NCBI GenBank assembly: GCA_007116575.1
Contig: SKIF01000039.1
Span: forward strand, 19,078 to 83,077
Reading direction: 5' to 3'
Origin: Paracoccaceae bacterium
GTDB lineage: Bacteria; Pseudomonadota; Alphaproteobacteria; Rhodobacterales; Rhodobacteraceae
DNA: 64,000 bases
Made by a program: the position numbers and the translations under genes. Shown here in pieces: positions 1-9,474 of this stretch. The notes under the pieces are model-generated. The model saw nothing but the letters and a program-made list of their open reading frames with translations, had not been told where the DNA came from and ran no database searches. The number at the start of each line of letters is the position of its first letter. Positions within the stretch are counted from its first letter, which is position 1.

Positions 1-380
1 CCCTGGACGCTGCAGATGAAAACGGGTCCGCTGCAATGACCGGTGCCGTGTTTGCCCTGCATGCAATTCGGCCATGTCTGGCGGCGCAGTGCGAGTCCGG
101 TTCCAGTGGGGCCATCAGGCTTAGTCACGGCGGTAGGCATTCGGACACACCCAAGGGCCTCAAGCCGGTACATGTATAGCGCAGTCCGAGCGATGGCCGC
201 GCCGAGGGTGCATAGCGCGGCAGTCAGGTCTGCTGCGGCCACGGGTGCTGATGCTCCGCCATATGCGGCGACTCGGTAGCTCAGAATGACGGAGAGCAGG
301 CCGGGCACCAACAGGATGCCACCACCTTGCACCAAGGCGCGGTGTGGGGCGCTGCCGGTGATCTGAGGCAGATCTGTCAT
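1..380 (-). CDS. partial reading frame running off the left edge, possibly a decayed transporter start
   Basis: From an ATG at 378-380 a leftward frame stays open to the window edge (about 126 codons). The first 75 residues read like a membrane protein: a short polar start, a hydrophobic run (GILLVPGLLSVILS) and a second one (ALCTLGAAIARTALYMY). This is faintly like the start of a CydD-type exporter. Beyond that point this frame stops looking like protein, and fragments that fit better (DMAELHAGQ) lie in another frame. The gene is therefore probably frameshifted. The family guess is weak, because only the N-terminus is in the window. Confidence 0.25.
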   Translation of the reverse strand, partial: MTDLPQITGSAPHRALVQGGGILLVPGLLSVILSYRVAAYGGASAPVAAADLTAALCTLGAAIARTALYMYRLEALGCVRMPTAVTKPDGPTGTGLALRRQTWPNCMQGKHGTGHCSGPVFICSVQ

Positions 381-454
381 CGTGATCAGCAAAGACCGAG
401 TTTTGTTCAGTCAAACTCTCTTTGCATGACCAAGGCGCGACGCGCGGAATATTG

Positions 455-869
455 GTTAGTGAATACCTCGAATATCCCCAAGTGACGCGGTTGCTGCATT
501 GGGTGGTGGGCCTCGTGGTTAAGGCGACGAGTCCCATCGGGTCATCATGCATTAACAGGGACGAGCGCGCCCGATGCAGGAACCTTTGTTCATCCTGCGC
601 AAAAAGGTGGTGTGATCATCCTGCTTCTGGTCGTGCTGCGCATCTTGTGGCGGCTGGCAACCCGCACCCGTCTTGCCGCGATTCCGGCATGGCAGCAGCG
701 GCTTGCGCGGTCCGTGCAGGCGGTACCTTATACGCCGCTGATCCTCGACGGGCGGGACTTCGGTTCCATGGACACGGATTCGCTGGCCCGCCTGCCGCGC
801 TTGCCGGAAACAGCGGCCATCATGCGCAATGCAGTGCACAGGGTCGTGGGCTGGACTGTCGCGAGGTAA
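455..869 (+). pseudogene. cytochrome b561 remnant
   Basis: Pieces of a cytochrome b561 family protein (di-haem membrane protein) appear in successive frames. One frame starting near 484 reads TRLLHWVVGLVV, the typical first helix with its haem-ligand histidine. Another frame near 551-607 reads QGRARPMQEPLFILRKK, the conserved loop before helix 2. A third frame from 612 reads VIILLLVVLRILWRLATRT, helix 2 and its arginine-rich end, followed by PAWQQRLARSVQ. The later helices are missing and the frame breaks after about residue 70. At least two frameshifts and a stop separate these blocks, so the gene is dead. The domain assignment is fairly safe; the exact limits are not. Confidence 0.55.
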
Positions 870-874
870 CGCGG

Positions 875-1624
875 TCAGGCGAGCAGCATCGCCAGCGCGA
901 TCAGCCCCAGAATCTCGGCGCAGACCTGCGCCGCCCCCAGCACATCGCCGCTCTGCCCGCCCAGTCTGCGCCGCGCGAGCGTGCCGATGGCCAGCGCCGC
1001 GAATGCACTGGCCAGCAACACGGCCAGCCCGGCCAGCCCCGCCCAGACCAGAAGTGCGAGCGCGCAGGCGAGCCCCGGTAGCAGGGCGCGGGTTGAGAGG
1101 CCCGCGCCCTGCTGGCCCAGACCATCCGCGCGCGCCGGTGGCAGCGCCCAGAGCAGCGCCAGCATCCCCAGCCTGCTCGACACACCCAGCGCAAGTGCAA
1201 CCGCAAGCGGCAGCGGGCCGCCCTGCTGCGCCAGTGCGCTGGCCCCGAGCGCGAGGGCCAGAACAATGGCCAGCACACCGAAACTGCCGATCCGGCTGTC
1301 GCGCATGATCTCGAGCGCGCGGGCGCGGTCATGGCCCCCGCCCAGGCCATCGGCCATGTCGGCCAGCCCGTCCCAATGCAGCGCCCCGGTCAGCCAGATC
1401 GTGGCGGCAAGCGCGATCAGTGCAGCGGGAAGCACACCCAGCCCCAGTGTCAGGGCCAGCCAATGCGCGGCCCAGAACGCCGCTCCGACAACCAGCCCCA
1501 CCAGTGGAAAGGCCCAGGCTGCGCGTGCAATCTCAGGGGCCGGATCAGGTAGCCGCCCCGCAGGTAGCCGCGTGAGCAGGATCAGCGCCAGTTGCGCCTC
1601 GCGCAGACGCGCCGCCATTCTCAC
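875..1624 (-). CDS. cobS: adenosylcobinamide-GDP ribazoletransferase (cobalamin synthase)
   Basis: Membrane enzyme of the last step of cobalamin assembly: it joins adenosylcobinamide-GDP with alpha-ribazole. At 249 residues it has the family's usual length. It consists almost wholly of hydrophobic segments separated by the conserved aspartate-rich stretch ALHWDGLADMADGLGG and a following HDRARALEIMRDSRIG, the CobS signature that binds metal and GDP substrate. It starts with a GTG at 1622-1624 that overlaps the cobT stop (GTGA), so translation is coupled in a leftward cobU-cobT-cobS operon. The next ATG, two codons on, is an alternative start. Confidence 0.95.
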   Translation of the reverse strand: MRMAARLREAQLALILLTRLPAGRLPDPAPEIARAAWAFPLVGLVVGAAFWAAHWLALTLGLGVLPAALIALAATIWLTGALHWDGLADMADGLGGGHDRARALEIMRDSRIGSFGVLAIVLALALGASALAQQGGPLPLAVALALGVSSRLGMLALLWALPPARADGLGQQGAGLSTRALLPGLACALALLVWAGLAGLAVLLASAFAALAIGTLARRRLGGQSGDVLGAAQVCAEILGLIALAMLLA

Positions 1625-2631
1625 GCCCCGGCGATCCCGGCCTCGGCAAAGGTGGCCATGTCATTATGACAGGCCAGCGCGCCGCGCAGCACCGACAGCG
1701 CCAGTGCCGCGCCGGTGCCTTCGCCCAATGCCATGCCCAGATCGAGCAGCGGTTTCTTGTCGAGCCTTGCGCAGAGCCGGGCATGGCCCGGTTCTGCGCT
1801 GCGATGGCCGATAAGGCAGTGATCGAGCAGATTGGCGGAGGCGACATGCAGCGGCGTCACGGCGGCCGTGCAGATATAGCCATCCAGCAGAACCGGAATC
1901 CGCGCCATACGTGCGGCCAGCACTGCCCCGCAGAGCGCGGCCTGTTCGCGCCCGCCGAGCGCTGCCAGCAACTGCAGCGGGCCTGCGCCCCGGTGCTGTG
2001 CGACGGCCTTTGCCACCACGGCGCGCTTGCGTGCGAGCCCGCCTTCGGTGCTGCCCGTGCCGGGGCCGACCCAGGCCTCGGGGGTGGAGCCGAATAGCCC
2101 ATGCGCCAGCGCCGCCGAGACGGTGGAATTGCCGATCCCCATCTCGCCCAGGATGACGATATCCGCTGTGCTGTCCACCGCGGCCGCGCCGGTATTGAGC
2201 GCGGCAAGGCACTCGTCCTCGCTCATGGCGGGGCTTTCGGTGAAATCGGCGGTCGGGCGGTCAAGATCGAGTGGCACGACGCGCAATTCGGCCCCGGCCA
2301 GATTGCAGAGCTGGTTGATGGCCGCACCACCGCCCTCGAAATTGGCGACCATCAGAGCGGTCACTTCTTGCGGGAAGGGGTTGACGCCCTGGGCGCAGAC
2401 CCCGTGATTGCCAGCAAAGACAAGCGCCTGCGCGCGGTTGATCCGGGGGCGGTCATTGCCCTGCCATCCGGCCATGAATGCCGCCAGATCTTCCAGCCGC
2501 CCAAGCGAGCCGGGTGGCTTGGTCAACTGTCCCTGCCGCGCCTGTGCTGCGGCAATCGCGTCCGGGTCCGGCGTGGGAAGGTCGAGGCGCAGGATTTCGT
2601 CAAGGGCGGAAAGGGGGAAAGGGTTGGTCAT
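1621..2631 (-). CDS. cobT: nicotinate-nucleotide--dimethylbenzimidazole phosphoribosyltransferase
   Basis: Makes alpha-ribazole phosphate from nicotinate mononucleotide and 5,6-dimethylbenzimidazole, the lower ligand of B12. The 336 residues match the family length. Visible signatures are KPPGSLGRLEDLA near the start, VFAGNHGV, GEMGIGNST in the middle and LGMALGEGTGAALAL near the C-terminus; the glutamate of GEGTG is the known catalytic base. The ATG at 2629-2631 was chosen over a longer frame because MTNPF fits the family start and overlaps the cobU stop by four bases (ATGA). Its product feeds CobS directly downstream. Confidence 0.96.
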   Translation of the reverse strand: MTNPFPLSALDEILRLDLPTPDPDAIAAAQARQGQLTKPPGSLGRLEDLAAFMAGWQGNDRPRINRAQALVFAGNHGVCAQGVNPFPQEVTALMVANFEGGGAAINQLCNLAGAELRVVPLDLDRPTADFTESPAMSEDECLAALNTGAAAVDSTADIVILGEMGIGNSTVSAALAHGLFGSTPEAWVGPGTGSTEGGLARKRAVVAKAVAQHRGAGPLQLLAALGGREQAALCGAVLAARMARIPVLLDGYICTAAVTPLHVASANLLDHCLIGHRSAEPGHARLCARLDKKPLLDLGMALGEGTGAALALSVLRGALACHNDMATFAEAGIAGA

Positions 2632-3140
2632 TGTGGCTTGATCCTCAGTGGTTGGCCTGCAACGCAGAGCCAGACCTCGTTGCAGACCCCGGCGAGGGTC
2701 TGGTTGCTCCATCCTGCTGCGTCGCGAAACTCGCGCGCCAGCCGGTTTTCTGGCACGATGCCGCTGCCGACTTCATTGGTCACCATCACCACCGGGGCGG
2801 AAAGCTGCGGCACAAGCTCTGCCAACTCATGCAGCGCGGCCTCCCAATCCTGCCCCGAGAGCATCAGGTTCGACAGCCATAGCGTGATGCAGTCCACCAG
2901 CCGCGGCGGGCCAGTGTCGCTGTCGCGCAAGGCTTGCGCCAGCGCCAGCGGTGCATTGACCGTCTGCCACTCGGCCCCGCGCCGCGCCTGGTGACGCGCG
3001 ATGCGGGTGGCCATCTCGTCGTCATGCGCCTCGGCAGTGGCGATGTAGATCGCGGGTTGCCCGAGGCCCAGCGCGATGCGCTCGGCCAATGCGCTCTTGC
3101 CCGAACGCGCGCCCCCCGTGATCAGAATCGACTCTCGCAT
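2628..3140 (-). CDS. cobU: adenosylcobinamide kinase / adenosylcobinamide-phosphate guanylyltransferase
   Basis: Bifunctional enzyme that phosphorylates adenosylcobinamide and then transfers GMP to activate it for CobS. It is 170 residues long. It begins MRESILITGGARSGKS, a family-specific P-loop at residues 8-15. It also has the conserved YIATAEAHDDEM segment with its HDDEM motif, followed by RIARHQARRG, and VTNEVGSGIVPENRLAREFRD near the end. Called CobP in the Pseudomonas naming scheme. First gene of the leftward operon, with its 5' end 42 bp from the divergent phosphatase gene. Confidence 0.95.
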   Translation of the reverse strand: MRESILITGGARSGKSALAERIALGLGQPAIYIATAEAHDDEMATRIARHQARRGAEWQTVNAPLALAQALRDSDTGPPRLVDCITLWLSNLMLSGQDWEAALHELAELVPQLSAPVVMVTNEVGSGIVPENRLAREFRDAAGWSNQTLAGVCNEVWLCVAGQPLRIKPQ

Positions 3141-3182
3141 GAGAACGTGACAAAGCACATCGACCTGCCAAAGAAAAGCCAG

Positions 3183-3764
3183 ATGCCCCAGCTTTCCAAC
3201 TCCGAGATTATCCTGATCCGCCATGCGCCATCGGCAGCGCAGGGGCGGCTCTGCGGGCGCAGCGATGTCGCGGCGAACCTGCCGCCCGAGACCGCGCTGC
3301 GGCCCTTGCGCGCGACCTTGGGCGCGGTCGCGCAGGTGGTTTCCAGCCCCGCGCTGCGCTGCCGCCAGACCGCAAGGGCGCTCTGGCCGCGGCGCACGCC
3401 GCGCCTTGATGACCGGCTGTGGGAGCAGGATTTCGGAGCCCATGACGGTTTGGCCTATGCTGACCTGCCGGATCTGGGCGAACTGTCGCGCGCGGATCTG
3501 GCCGCGCATACCCCGCCCGGTGGTGAAAGTTTCGCTGCCATGGTGGCGCGGGTGACGCCTGCCTTGCGCGCACTGGCTGCAGAGGCCGAGACGGCAGGGC
3601 CGGTGGCTGTGGTCGCCCATGCTGGCACGGCGCGCGCCGCACTGGCGCTCGCGCTCGACAATACCCCCGATGCGCTGGCTTTCGAGATCGCCCCTCTGTC
3701 GCTGACCCGGCTGCGCTGTCTGGGGGGCGCGTTTTCCGTGGTGCAGGTCAATGCCAGCGTCTGA
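3183..3764 (+). CDS. histidine phosphatase, probable alpha-ribazole phosphatase
   Basis: Phosphoglycerate-mutase-like phosphatase of 193 residues. It starts IILIRHAPSAAQGRLCGRSD: the RH motif with the phospho-accepting histidine, but RHAP instead of the usual RHG. Further on it has SSPALRCRQTA (conserved arginine), LWEQDFGAHDGL, GGESFAAMVARV and the second histidine in VVAHAGTARAAL. In this position the likely substrate is alpha-ribazole phosphate (the CobC reaction), and the assignment to B12 comes from context. Its end overlaps the next gene by 14 bases. It is divergent from cobU. Confidence 0.8.
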   Translation: MPQLSNSEIILIRHAPSAAQGRLCGRSDVAANLPPETALRPLRATLGAVAQVVSSPALRCRQTARALWPRRTPRLDDRLWEQDFGAHDGLAYADLPDLGELSRADLAAHTPPGGESFAAMVARVTPALRALAAEAETAGPVAVVAHAGTARAALALALDNTPDALAFEIAPLSLTRLRCLGGAFSVVQVNASV

Positions 3765-4572
3765 AAGCCGGGCCCGTGTCGCAGGCCATTTCGGCGAATG
3801 GCTGCAGGGGCGCGTCGGGCCCGCAGGCGTGGTGGCACTGGTGACACTGGCCTGCCCGTCGCGCGCGGTTCATGCCACTTGGCGCGATGCGCCCGATCTG
3901 ACGCTGGACCAGAGTGCCGTACTGCTGGATCTGCCTCGCGCGCGCGCGTTCCTGCGCGCGCTCGGGATGCCCGCGCGGGGTGCCATCCACCTGCGCGCCG
4001 ATCTGCCGCCGGGGGGCGGGGCAGGCATGTCCACGGCAGCGCTGGTGGCGCTTGCACGGGCGGCGGGGGCCTCAGAGGCGCGCATTGCAAGCGCCTGTCT
4101 GGCCACCGAAGGCGCGAGCGACCCGCTGATGCTGGCCGCGCCCGATCAGGTGCTCTGGGCCTCGCGCGCCGCGCGCGTGCTGGCCACGATGCCGCCGCCG
4201 CCCGAGGCCGAGATCCTCGGTGGCTTTTTCGGCCCGATGCTGCGGACCGAGGCCAGCGACATGGGGTTTCCGCTGGTCGATGATCTGGTCGCGCGCTGGG
4301 TCTCCGGCCCCGATCTGGCGCAGGCGGCCGAGATTGCCAGCCTTTCGGCGGCGCGATGCACTGCGCTGCGCGGCCCATTGGATGACCCGACACCCGGCCT
4401 GGCGCGGGCGCTGGGCGCGCTGGGCTGGGCGCGGGCGCATACGGGGCCTGCGCGCGCGCTGATCTACCCGCCCGGTGGCGTGCCCGATGGCGCGGCAGAG
4501 GCGCTGGGCCGCGCCGGGCTCGAGGGCGTGTTCCAGTTCCGGACCGGCGCGTTTGAGAGGGCAGGTACATGA
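3751..4572 (+). CDS. bluE: GHMP-family L-threonine kinase (BluE/PduX type)
   Basis: Predicted to phosphorylate L-threonine, the precursor of the aminopropanol linker of the corrin ring. The 273 residues contain the GHMP-kinase ATP loop PPGGGAGMSTAALVA (about 86-100), preceded by AGHFGEWLQGR near the N-terminus, which is characteristic of the PduX/BluE branch. GGFFGPMLR follows around residue 153. It overlaps the upstream phosphatase by 14 bases and the downstream cbiB by four, so these three genes form one rightward unit. The family is clear; the name bluE follows the Rhodobacter usage and is by analogy. Confidence 0.8.
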   Translation: MPASESRARVAGHFGEWLQGRVGPAGVVALVTLACPSRAVHATWRDAPDLTLDQSAVLLDLPRARAFLRALGMPARGAIHLRADLPPGGGAGMSTAALVALARAAGASEARIASACLATEGASDPLMLAAPDQVLWASRAARVLATMPPPPEAEILGGFFGPMLRTEASDMGFPLVDDLVARWVSGPDLAQAAEIASLSAARCTALRGPLDDPTPGLARALGALGWARAHTGPARALIYPPGGVPDGAAEALGRAGLEGVFQFRTGAFERAGT

Positions 4573-5507
4573 GTTTCGCGCTGATGATGGCGCTGGCCAT
4601 GGCGATTGATGCGGGCATGGGCTGGCCCGCGCGGGTCTATGCGCGCATCGGTCATCCGGTGACATGGCTGGGCGCGCTGATCGCTGCGCTTGAGGCGGGC
4701 TGGAACCGGGGTGCGCGTCGGCGTCTGGCGGGCACGCTTGTCAGCCTTGCTGTCATCGCTGCCGCTTTGCTGCCAGCGCTGGCCGTGCAATCGCTGCTGC
4801 CCGCCGGTGTCTGGGGAGTAGTGCTTGGCGGGGTGCTGGCCTGGCCGCTTGTCGCGGGGCGCGCGCTGCATGAGCATGTCGCCGCTGTCGCGCGCCCGCT
4901 GGCCGATGGGGATCTGGACGGCGCGCGCAATGCGGTGGCGATGATCGTCGGGCGCGATCCGGCGCAACTGGACGGTGCGGCCGTGGGCCGCGCGGCGCTG
5001 GAATCGCTGGCCGAGAATGCCTCGGACGGGGTGGTGGCACCGCTCTTCTGGGGCGTGATCGGCGGGCTGCCGGGTATCGCGGCCTACAAGGCGGTCAACA
5101 CGCTCGATTCGATGATCGGGCATCGCAATGCGCGCTATGAGGAGTTCGGCGCATTCGCCGCGCGGTTGGATGATCTGCTCAACCTCGTGCCCGCGCGGTT
5201 GACCGGGTTGCTGATCGCGCTGGTCTCGTTCCGGCCCCGCACGGCCCTGCAGGTCATGCGCCGCGATGCGCGCGCGCACAGATCGCCCAACGCAGGCTGG
5301 CCCGAGGCCGCGCTTGCGGGTGCGCTGGGTATTCGCCTCTCCGGCCCGCGCATCTATGCCGACAGGGTTGCGCAGGAACCGTGGCTGAACGCAGATGCAC
5401 CGGACCCGGCATCGCAGGATCTGGCGCGCGGGCTTGCGCTTTATCTGCGCGCGATGACGCTGTTCGGGGCTGCGCTGGTGGTGCTGGGGCTTGCAGCAGG
5501 GATGTGA
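4569..5507 (+). CDS. cbiB: adenosylcobinamide-phosphate synthase
   Basis: Membrane enzyme that attaches aminopropanol (phosphate) to adenosylcobyric acid. The 312 residues begin with the typical MSFALMMALAMAIDAGMGWPARVYARIGHPVTWLG start region (positions 4569-4673). They also carry the conserved VGRDPAQLDGAAVGRAALESLAEN block (about 4944-5015), DGVVAPLFWG and NTLDSMIGHRN(A)RYEEFG. It is named CobD in Pseudomonas and Rhodobacter nomenclature. It is the last gene of the rightward cob unit, coupled to bluE by an ATGA overlap, and is followed by the metH leader. Confidence 0.95.
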   Translation: MSFALMMALAMAIDAGMGWPARVYARIGHPVTWLGALIAALEAGWNRGARRRLAGTLVSLAVIAAALLPALAVQSLLPAGVWGVVLGGVLAWPLVAGRALHEHVAAVARPLADGDLDGARNAVAMIVGRDPAQLDGAAVGRAALESLAENASDGVVAPLFWGVIGGLPGIAAYKAVNTLDSMIGHRNARYEEFGAFAARLDDLLNLVPARLTGLLIALVSFRPRTALQVMRRDARAHRSPNAGWPEAALAGALGIRLSGPRIYADRVAQEPWLNADAPDPASQDLARGLALYLRAMTLFGAALVVLGLAAGM

Positions 5508-5600
5508 TGCCTGCGCGGTGGGGACCGTGCGCTTCGATTGAGCCGGCGGCTCGGTGAACAGGACATTGCCCCGCAAAGACCCGGCCCGTATGAGCGCGGC

Positions 5601-5624
5601 GCATAATCATCTTGATGATTATGC
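5601..5624. promoter_or_regulatory. perfect AT-rich palindrome upstream of split metH
   Basis: GCATAATCATC, two bases, then its exact reverse complement GATGATTATGC. It lies 57 bases before the metH start and stands out as the most AT-rich stretch between two GC-rich genes. The symmetry and position suggest an operator for a dimeric repressor of methionine/SAM genes (an ArsR-type SAM or SAH sensor is one possibility). It could also fold as an RNA hairpin, but no T-run follows. Confidence 0.5.
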
Positions 5625-5680
5625 ATTTCATTTATGAAGCCAGCATCCTTATGACGTACCCCAAGCGAGGGGAGCCCGCA

Positions 5681-6697
5681 ATGCTGCAATCTGTTCAAAC
5701 CAACCCCGCCCTGACGGCCTTGGCCCGCGAGCGCATTCTCGTGCTTGACGGGGCGATGGGCACGCAGATACAGGCGCTGGGGCTGGCCGAGGAAGACTTC
5801 CACGGCGGCTGCGCCTGCCAATTTCACTCTGATCACCCGCAAAAGGGTAATAACGACCTGCTGATCCTGACCCAGCCCGACGCGATCGAGCAGATCCATT
5901 ACGATTTCGCCATGGCCGGGGCCGATATTGTCGAGACCAACACATTTTCGGCCACAACCATCGCGCAGGCCGATTACGGCATGGAAGACGCCGTGTTCGA
6001 GTTGAACCGGGCCGGTGCGGCGCTTGCGCGCCGCGCGATGGATCGCGCCAAGGCACGGGATGGTCGACCGCGTTTCGTGGCCGGGGCCATCGGGCCGACC
6101 AACCGCACGGCCTCGATCAGCCCGGATGTCAATGATCCGGGCTTTCGCGCCGTCACTTTCGACGATCTGCGCAATGCTTATGCGACGCAGGTGAAAGGGT
6201 TGATCGCCGGGGGGTCCGACATCATCCTGATCGAGACGATTTTCGACACGCTCAACGCCAAGGCCGCAATCTTCGCCTGCCAGCAGGTCTTTGCCGAGAC
6301 CGGCACCTCGCTGCCGCTGATGATCTCGGGCACGATCACCGATGCCTCAGGGCGCACTCTGTCAGGGCAGACGCCGACTGCGTTCTGGTATTCGGTCATG
6401 CACGCGCGGCCCTTCACCGTCGGGCTCAATTGCGCGCTGGGAGCCGAGGCGATGCGCCCGCATCTGGCCGAGCTTTCGGGGGTGGCCGAGTGTTTCACCT
6501 GCGCCTATCCCAATGCGGGCCTGCCCAACGCCTTCGGCGAATATGACGAAACGCCCGACCAGACCGCCGCACAGATCGGCGGTTTCGCACGCGATGGGCT
6601 GGTCAATGTGGTGGGGGGGTGCTGCGGCACGACGCCCGAGCATATCCGTGCGATTTCCGAGGCGGTCGCGGGCCAGCCACCGAGGGCGCTGCCATGA
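5681..6697 (+). CDS. metH1: cobalamin-dependent methionine synthase, homocysteine-binding subunit
   Basis: Corresponds to the N-terminal domain of E. coli MetH, the zinc-dependent homocysteine S-methyltransferase barrel. The 338 residues show [13 protein letters not shown] at the start, [13 protein letters not shown], the cysteine of [17 protein letters not shown], and the double-cysteine zinc site [15 protein letters not shown] near the end. All three zinc-binding cysteines are therefore present. The ATG at 5681 has a good ribosome site (GAGGGGAG, 5667-5674); upstream in-frame ATGs (from 5612) lie in the palindrome and are unlikely. It overlaps the second metH gene by ATGA. A split MetH is known in this group of bacteria. 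Confidence 0.92.
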   Translation: MLQSVQTNPALTALARERILVLDGAMGTQIQALGLAEEDFHGGCACQFHSDHPQKGNNDLLILTQPDAIEQIHYDFAMAGADIVETNTFSATTIAQADYGMEDAVFELNRAGAALARRAMDRAKARDGRPRFVAGAIGPTNRTASISPDVNDPGFRAVTFDDLRNAYATQVKGLIAGGSDIILIETIFDTLNAKAAIFACQQVFAETGTSLPLMISGTITDASGRTLSGQTPTAFWYSVMHARPFTVGLNCALGAEAMRPHLAELSGVAECFTCAYPNAGLPNAFGEYDETPDQTAAQIGGFARDGLVNVVGGCCGTTPEHIRAISEAVAGQPPRALP

Positions 6698-9393
6698 CCC
6701 GTTACTTGCGCCTCTCGGGCCTCGAGCCCTTCACCCTGACGCCCGATATTCCTTTCGTGAATATTGGCGAACGGACCAATGTCACCGGCAGCGCCAGGTT
6801 CCGCAAACTGATCGTGAATCGCGATTATGCAACGGCGCTGGAGGTCGCGCGCGATCAGGTCGAGAATGGCGCGCAGATCATCGATGTGAACATGGATGAG
6901 GGGCTGATCGACTCGAAGGCGGCGATGGTGGAGTTCCTGAACCTCATCGCGTCGGAGCCCGACATCGCCCGCGTGCCGGTGATGATCGACAGCTCGAAAT
7001 GGGAGGTGATCGAGGCGGGCCTTCACTGCGTGCAGGGCAAGACTGTGGTCAACTCTATTTCCCTCAAGGAAGGAGAAGAGCAATTCCGCGAGCAGGCGGG
7101 GCTGTGTCTGGCCTATGGGGCCGCGGTGGTGGTCATGGCCTTTGACGAGGACGGCCAGGCCGACACTTTCGAGCGCAAGACCGAAATTTGCGCGCGGGCT
7201 TACCGCATCCTGACCGAAGACGTCGGCTTCCTGCCCGAGGATATCATCTTCGACCCCAATATTTTCGCGGTCGCCACGGGCATCGAGGAGCACAACAACT
7301 ACGGCGTCGATTTCATCGAGGCCACGCGCTGGATCAGGCAAAACCTGCCCCATGCGCATGTCTCGGGCGGGGTATCGAACCTCTCGTTCAGTTTTCGCGG
7401 CAATGATCGAGTGCGCGAGGCAATGCACGCGGTGTTCCTGTTCCACGCCATTCGCGCGGGGATGGATATGGGGATCGTCAATGCAGGCCAGTTGGCGCTC
7501 TATGACCAGATCGACCCGGAATTGCGCGAGGCTTGCGAAGACGTGGTCCTGAACCGCCGCGCGGATGCGACCGAACGCCTGCTGGTGATTGCCGAGCGCT
7601 TCCGGGGTGGGACGCGCGAGGAAAAGGTGCGCGATCTGGCCTGGCGCGAATGGCCGGTGGAGAAGCGGCTGGAACATGCGCTGGTCAATGGAATCACCGA
7701 ATTCATCGACGCTGACACCGAAGACGCGCGCCTTGCCGCCGAAAAGCCGCTCGATGTGATCGAGGGGCCGCTGATGGCGGGCATGAACGTGGTGGGGGAC
7801 CTGTTCGGCGCGGGCAAGATGTTCCTGCCGCAAGTGGTGAAATCCGCGCGGGTGATGAAGCAGGCGGTCGCCGTGCTGCTGCCTCATATGGAGGCCGAGA
7901 AGGGCACCGGGCGGCAGAGCGCAGGCAAGGTCCTGCTGGCCACTGTGAAGGGCGATGTGCATGACATCGGCAAGAACATCGTCGGTGTCGTGCTCGCCTG
8001 CAACAATTACGAGATCATCGATCTGGGCGTGATGGTGCCGCCGCAGAAGATTCTGCAGGTCGCGCGCGAGGAAAAGGTCGATGTGATCGGGCTGTCAGGG
8101 CTGATCACGCCGAGCCTCGACGAAATGGTGCATCTGGCCGCCGAGATGGAGCGCGAGGGCTACGAGCTGCCGCTGCTGATCGGGGGAGCGACGACCTCGA
8201 AAGTGCATACGGCTGTCAAGATTGCGCCCCGCTATTCGGGCGCTGCCGTGCATGTGCTGGACGCCAGCCGCGCGGTGGGTGTGGTCGGCGCGCTGCTCAG
8301 CCCCGCGCAGCAGTCAGAGTATGTAGCGGGCGTGCGCGCGGAATATGCGGAAGTGACTGCGCGGCACGAGCGTGCGGAGCGCGCGAAAGAGCGGTTGCCG
8401 CTGGCCAAGGCGCGGGCCAATGCGATGGTGATCGACTGGCAGGGCTATGCAGTGCCCGCACCGTCCTTCACGGGCGCACGAGTGATCGCGGACTGGAATT
8501 TGGCCGAGATCGCGCGCTATATCGACTGGACGCCCTTCTTCCAGACATGGGAGTTGAAGGGGGTTTATCCGAAGATTCTGGAGGATGAGAGGCAGGGCGA
8601 GGCCGCGCGCGCACTCTTTGACGATGCTCAGGCAATGCTGGAGAAGATCATCTCCGGGAAATGGTTCAGCCCCCGCGCCGTGGTCGGGTTCTGGCCCGCG
8701 AATTCTGTGGGCGATGACATCCGGCTGTATACCGATGAGGCGCGGCGCGAGCGGCTGGCTACGCTGCACACGTTGCGCCAGCAGCACGCCAAGCGCCGGG
8801 GACGGCCCAATCTGGCGCTCGCAGATTTCGTGGCGCCCGAGGGGGTTGCGGATTATGTCGGCGGGTTTGTTGTCACGGCAGGACCGGAGGAGTCTTCGAT
8901 CGCCGAAGAATTTGACCGCGCCAATGACAATTACGCCGCGATCATGGTCAAGGCGCTGGCCGACCGCTATGCCGAGGCCATGGCCGAAATGCTGCATGAG
9001 CGGGTGCGGCGCGAGTTCTGGGCCTATGCGCCGGGTGAGGCGTTCGGACCCGAAGAGCTTATCAGTGAGCCGTATCGCGGCATCCGGCCTGCGCCGGGGT
9101 ACCCTGCCCAGCCTGACCATACCGAAAAGCGCACCCTGTTCCGGCTGCTGGATGCCGAGGCGGCAACGGGGGTTACGCTGACCGAGAGCATGGCGATGTG
9201 GCCGGGCTCGTCGGTCTCGGGGCTCTATATCGGGCACCCGGAGAGCTTTTACTTCGGGGTCGCCAGGGTCGAGAGGGATCAGGTCGCCGATTATGCCGCG
9301 CGCAAGGGTTGGGAGATGACAGAGGCCGAACGCTGGCTGGCGCCGATCCTGAACTATACCCCCAACGATGCGGCGGCTGTTGCCGCGGAATAG
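6694..9393 (+). CDS. metH2: cobalamin-dependent methionine synthase, folate/B12/activation subunit
   Basis: Carries the other three MetH modules in 899 residues. These are the methyl-tetrahydrofolate barrel (from about residue 20, [16 protein letters not shown]), the B12 cap and binding domain ([17 protein letters not shown], then DVHDIGKN at about 421-428 with the cobalt-ligand histidine at 423, [10 protein letters not shown] and GGATTSKVH), and the SAM-binding reactivation domain ([14 protein letters not shown], then the C-terminal [15 protein letters not shown] and [15 protein letters not shown]). The start at 6694 is fixed by the ATGA overlap with the first subunit gene. Together the two proteins equal one complete MetH, methylating homocysteine in the cytoplasm. 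The B12 requirement links it to the cob genes upstream. Confidence 0.93.
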   Translation: MTRYLRLSGLEPFTLTPDIPFVNIGERTNVTGSARFRKLIVNRDYATALEVARDQVENGAQIIDVNMDEGLIDSKAAMVEFLNLIASEPDIARVPVMIDSSKWEVIEAGLHCVQGKTVVNSISLKEGEEQFREQAGLCLAYGAAVVVMAFDEDGQADTFERKTEICARAYRILTEDVGFLPEDIIFDPNIFAVATGIEEHNNYGVDFIEATRWIRQNLPHAHVSGGVSNLSFSFRGNDRVREAMHAVFLFHAIRAGMDMGIVNAGQLALYDQIDPELREACEDVVLNRRADATERLLVIAERFRGGTREEKVRDLAWREWPVEKRLEHALVNGITEFIDADTEDARLAAEKPLDVIEGPLMAGMNVVGDLFGAGKMFLPQVVKSARVMKQAVAVLLPHMEAEKGTGRQSAGKVLLATVKGDVHDIGKNIVGVVLACNNYEIIDLGVMVPPQKILQVAREEKVDVIGLSGLITPSLDEMVHLAAEMEREGYELPLLIGGATTSKVHTAVKIAPRYSGAAVHVLDASRAVGVVGALLSPAQQSEYVAGVRAEYAEVTARHERAERAKERLPLAKARANAMVIDWQGYAVPAPSFTGARVIADWNLAEIARYIDWTPFFQTWELKGVYPKILEDERQGEAARALFDDAQAMLEKIISGKWFSPRAVVGFWPANSVGDDIRLYTDEARRERLATLHTLRQQHAKRRGRPNLALADFVAPEGVADYVGGFVVTAGPEESSIAEEFDRANDNYAAIMVKALADRYAEAMAEMLHERVRREFWAYAPGEAFGPEELISEPYRGIRPAPGYPAQPDHTEKRTLFRLLDAEAATGVTLTESMAMWPGSSVSGLYIGHPESFYFGVARVERDQVADYAARKGWEMTEAERWLAPILNYTPNDAAAVAAE

Positions 9394-9443
9394 CGCCCGC
9401 TCAGCGCCCCACCCACCCTGCCCTATGGCGCTTCGCGGGCGCT

Positions 9444-9464
9444 GCCTGTCCCTGCGGGACAGGC
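9444..9464. terminator. convergent hairpin between metH and the Lrp-type regulator
   Basis: A perfect nine-base stem (GCCTGTCCC / GGGACAGGC) with a three-base loop lies in the 81 bp between two convergent genes. No clear T-run follows on either strand, so intrinsic termination is plausible but unproven. Confidence 0.4.
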
Positions 9465-9474
9465 GGTAGTACGT

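Noticed and set aside
5508..5680. Cobalamin or SAM/SAH riboswitch before metH
   Set aside because: No B12-box-like conserved sequence and no recognisable SAH or SAM-II core; the palindrome is better explained as an operator.
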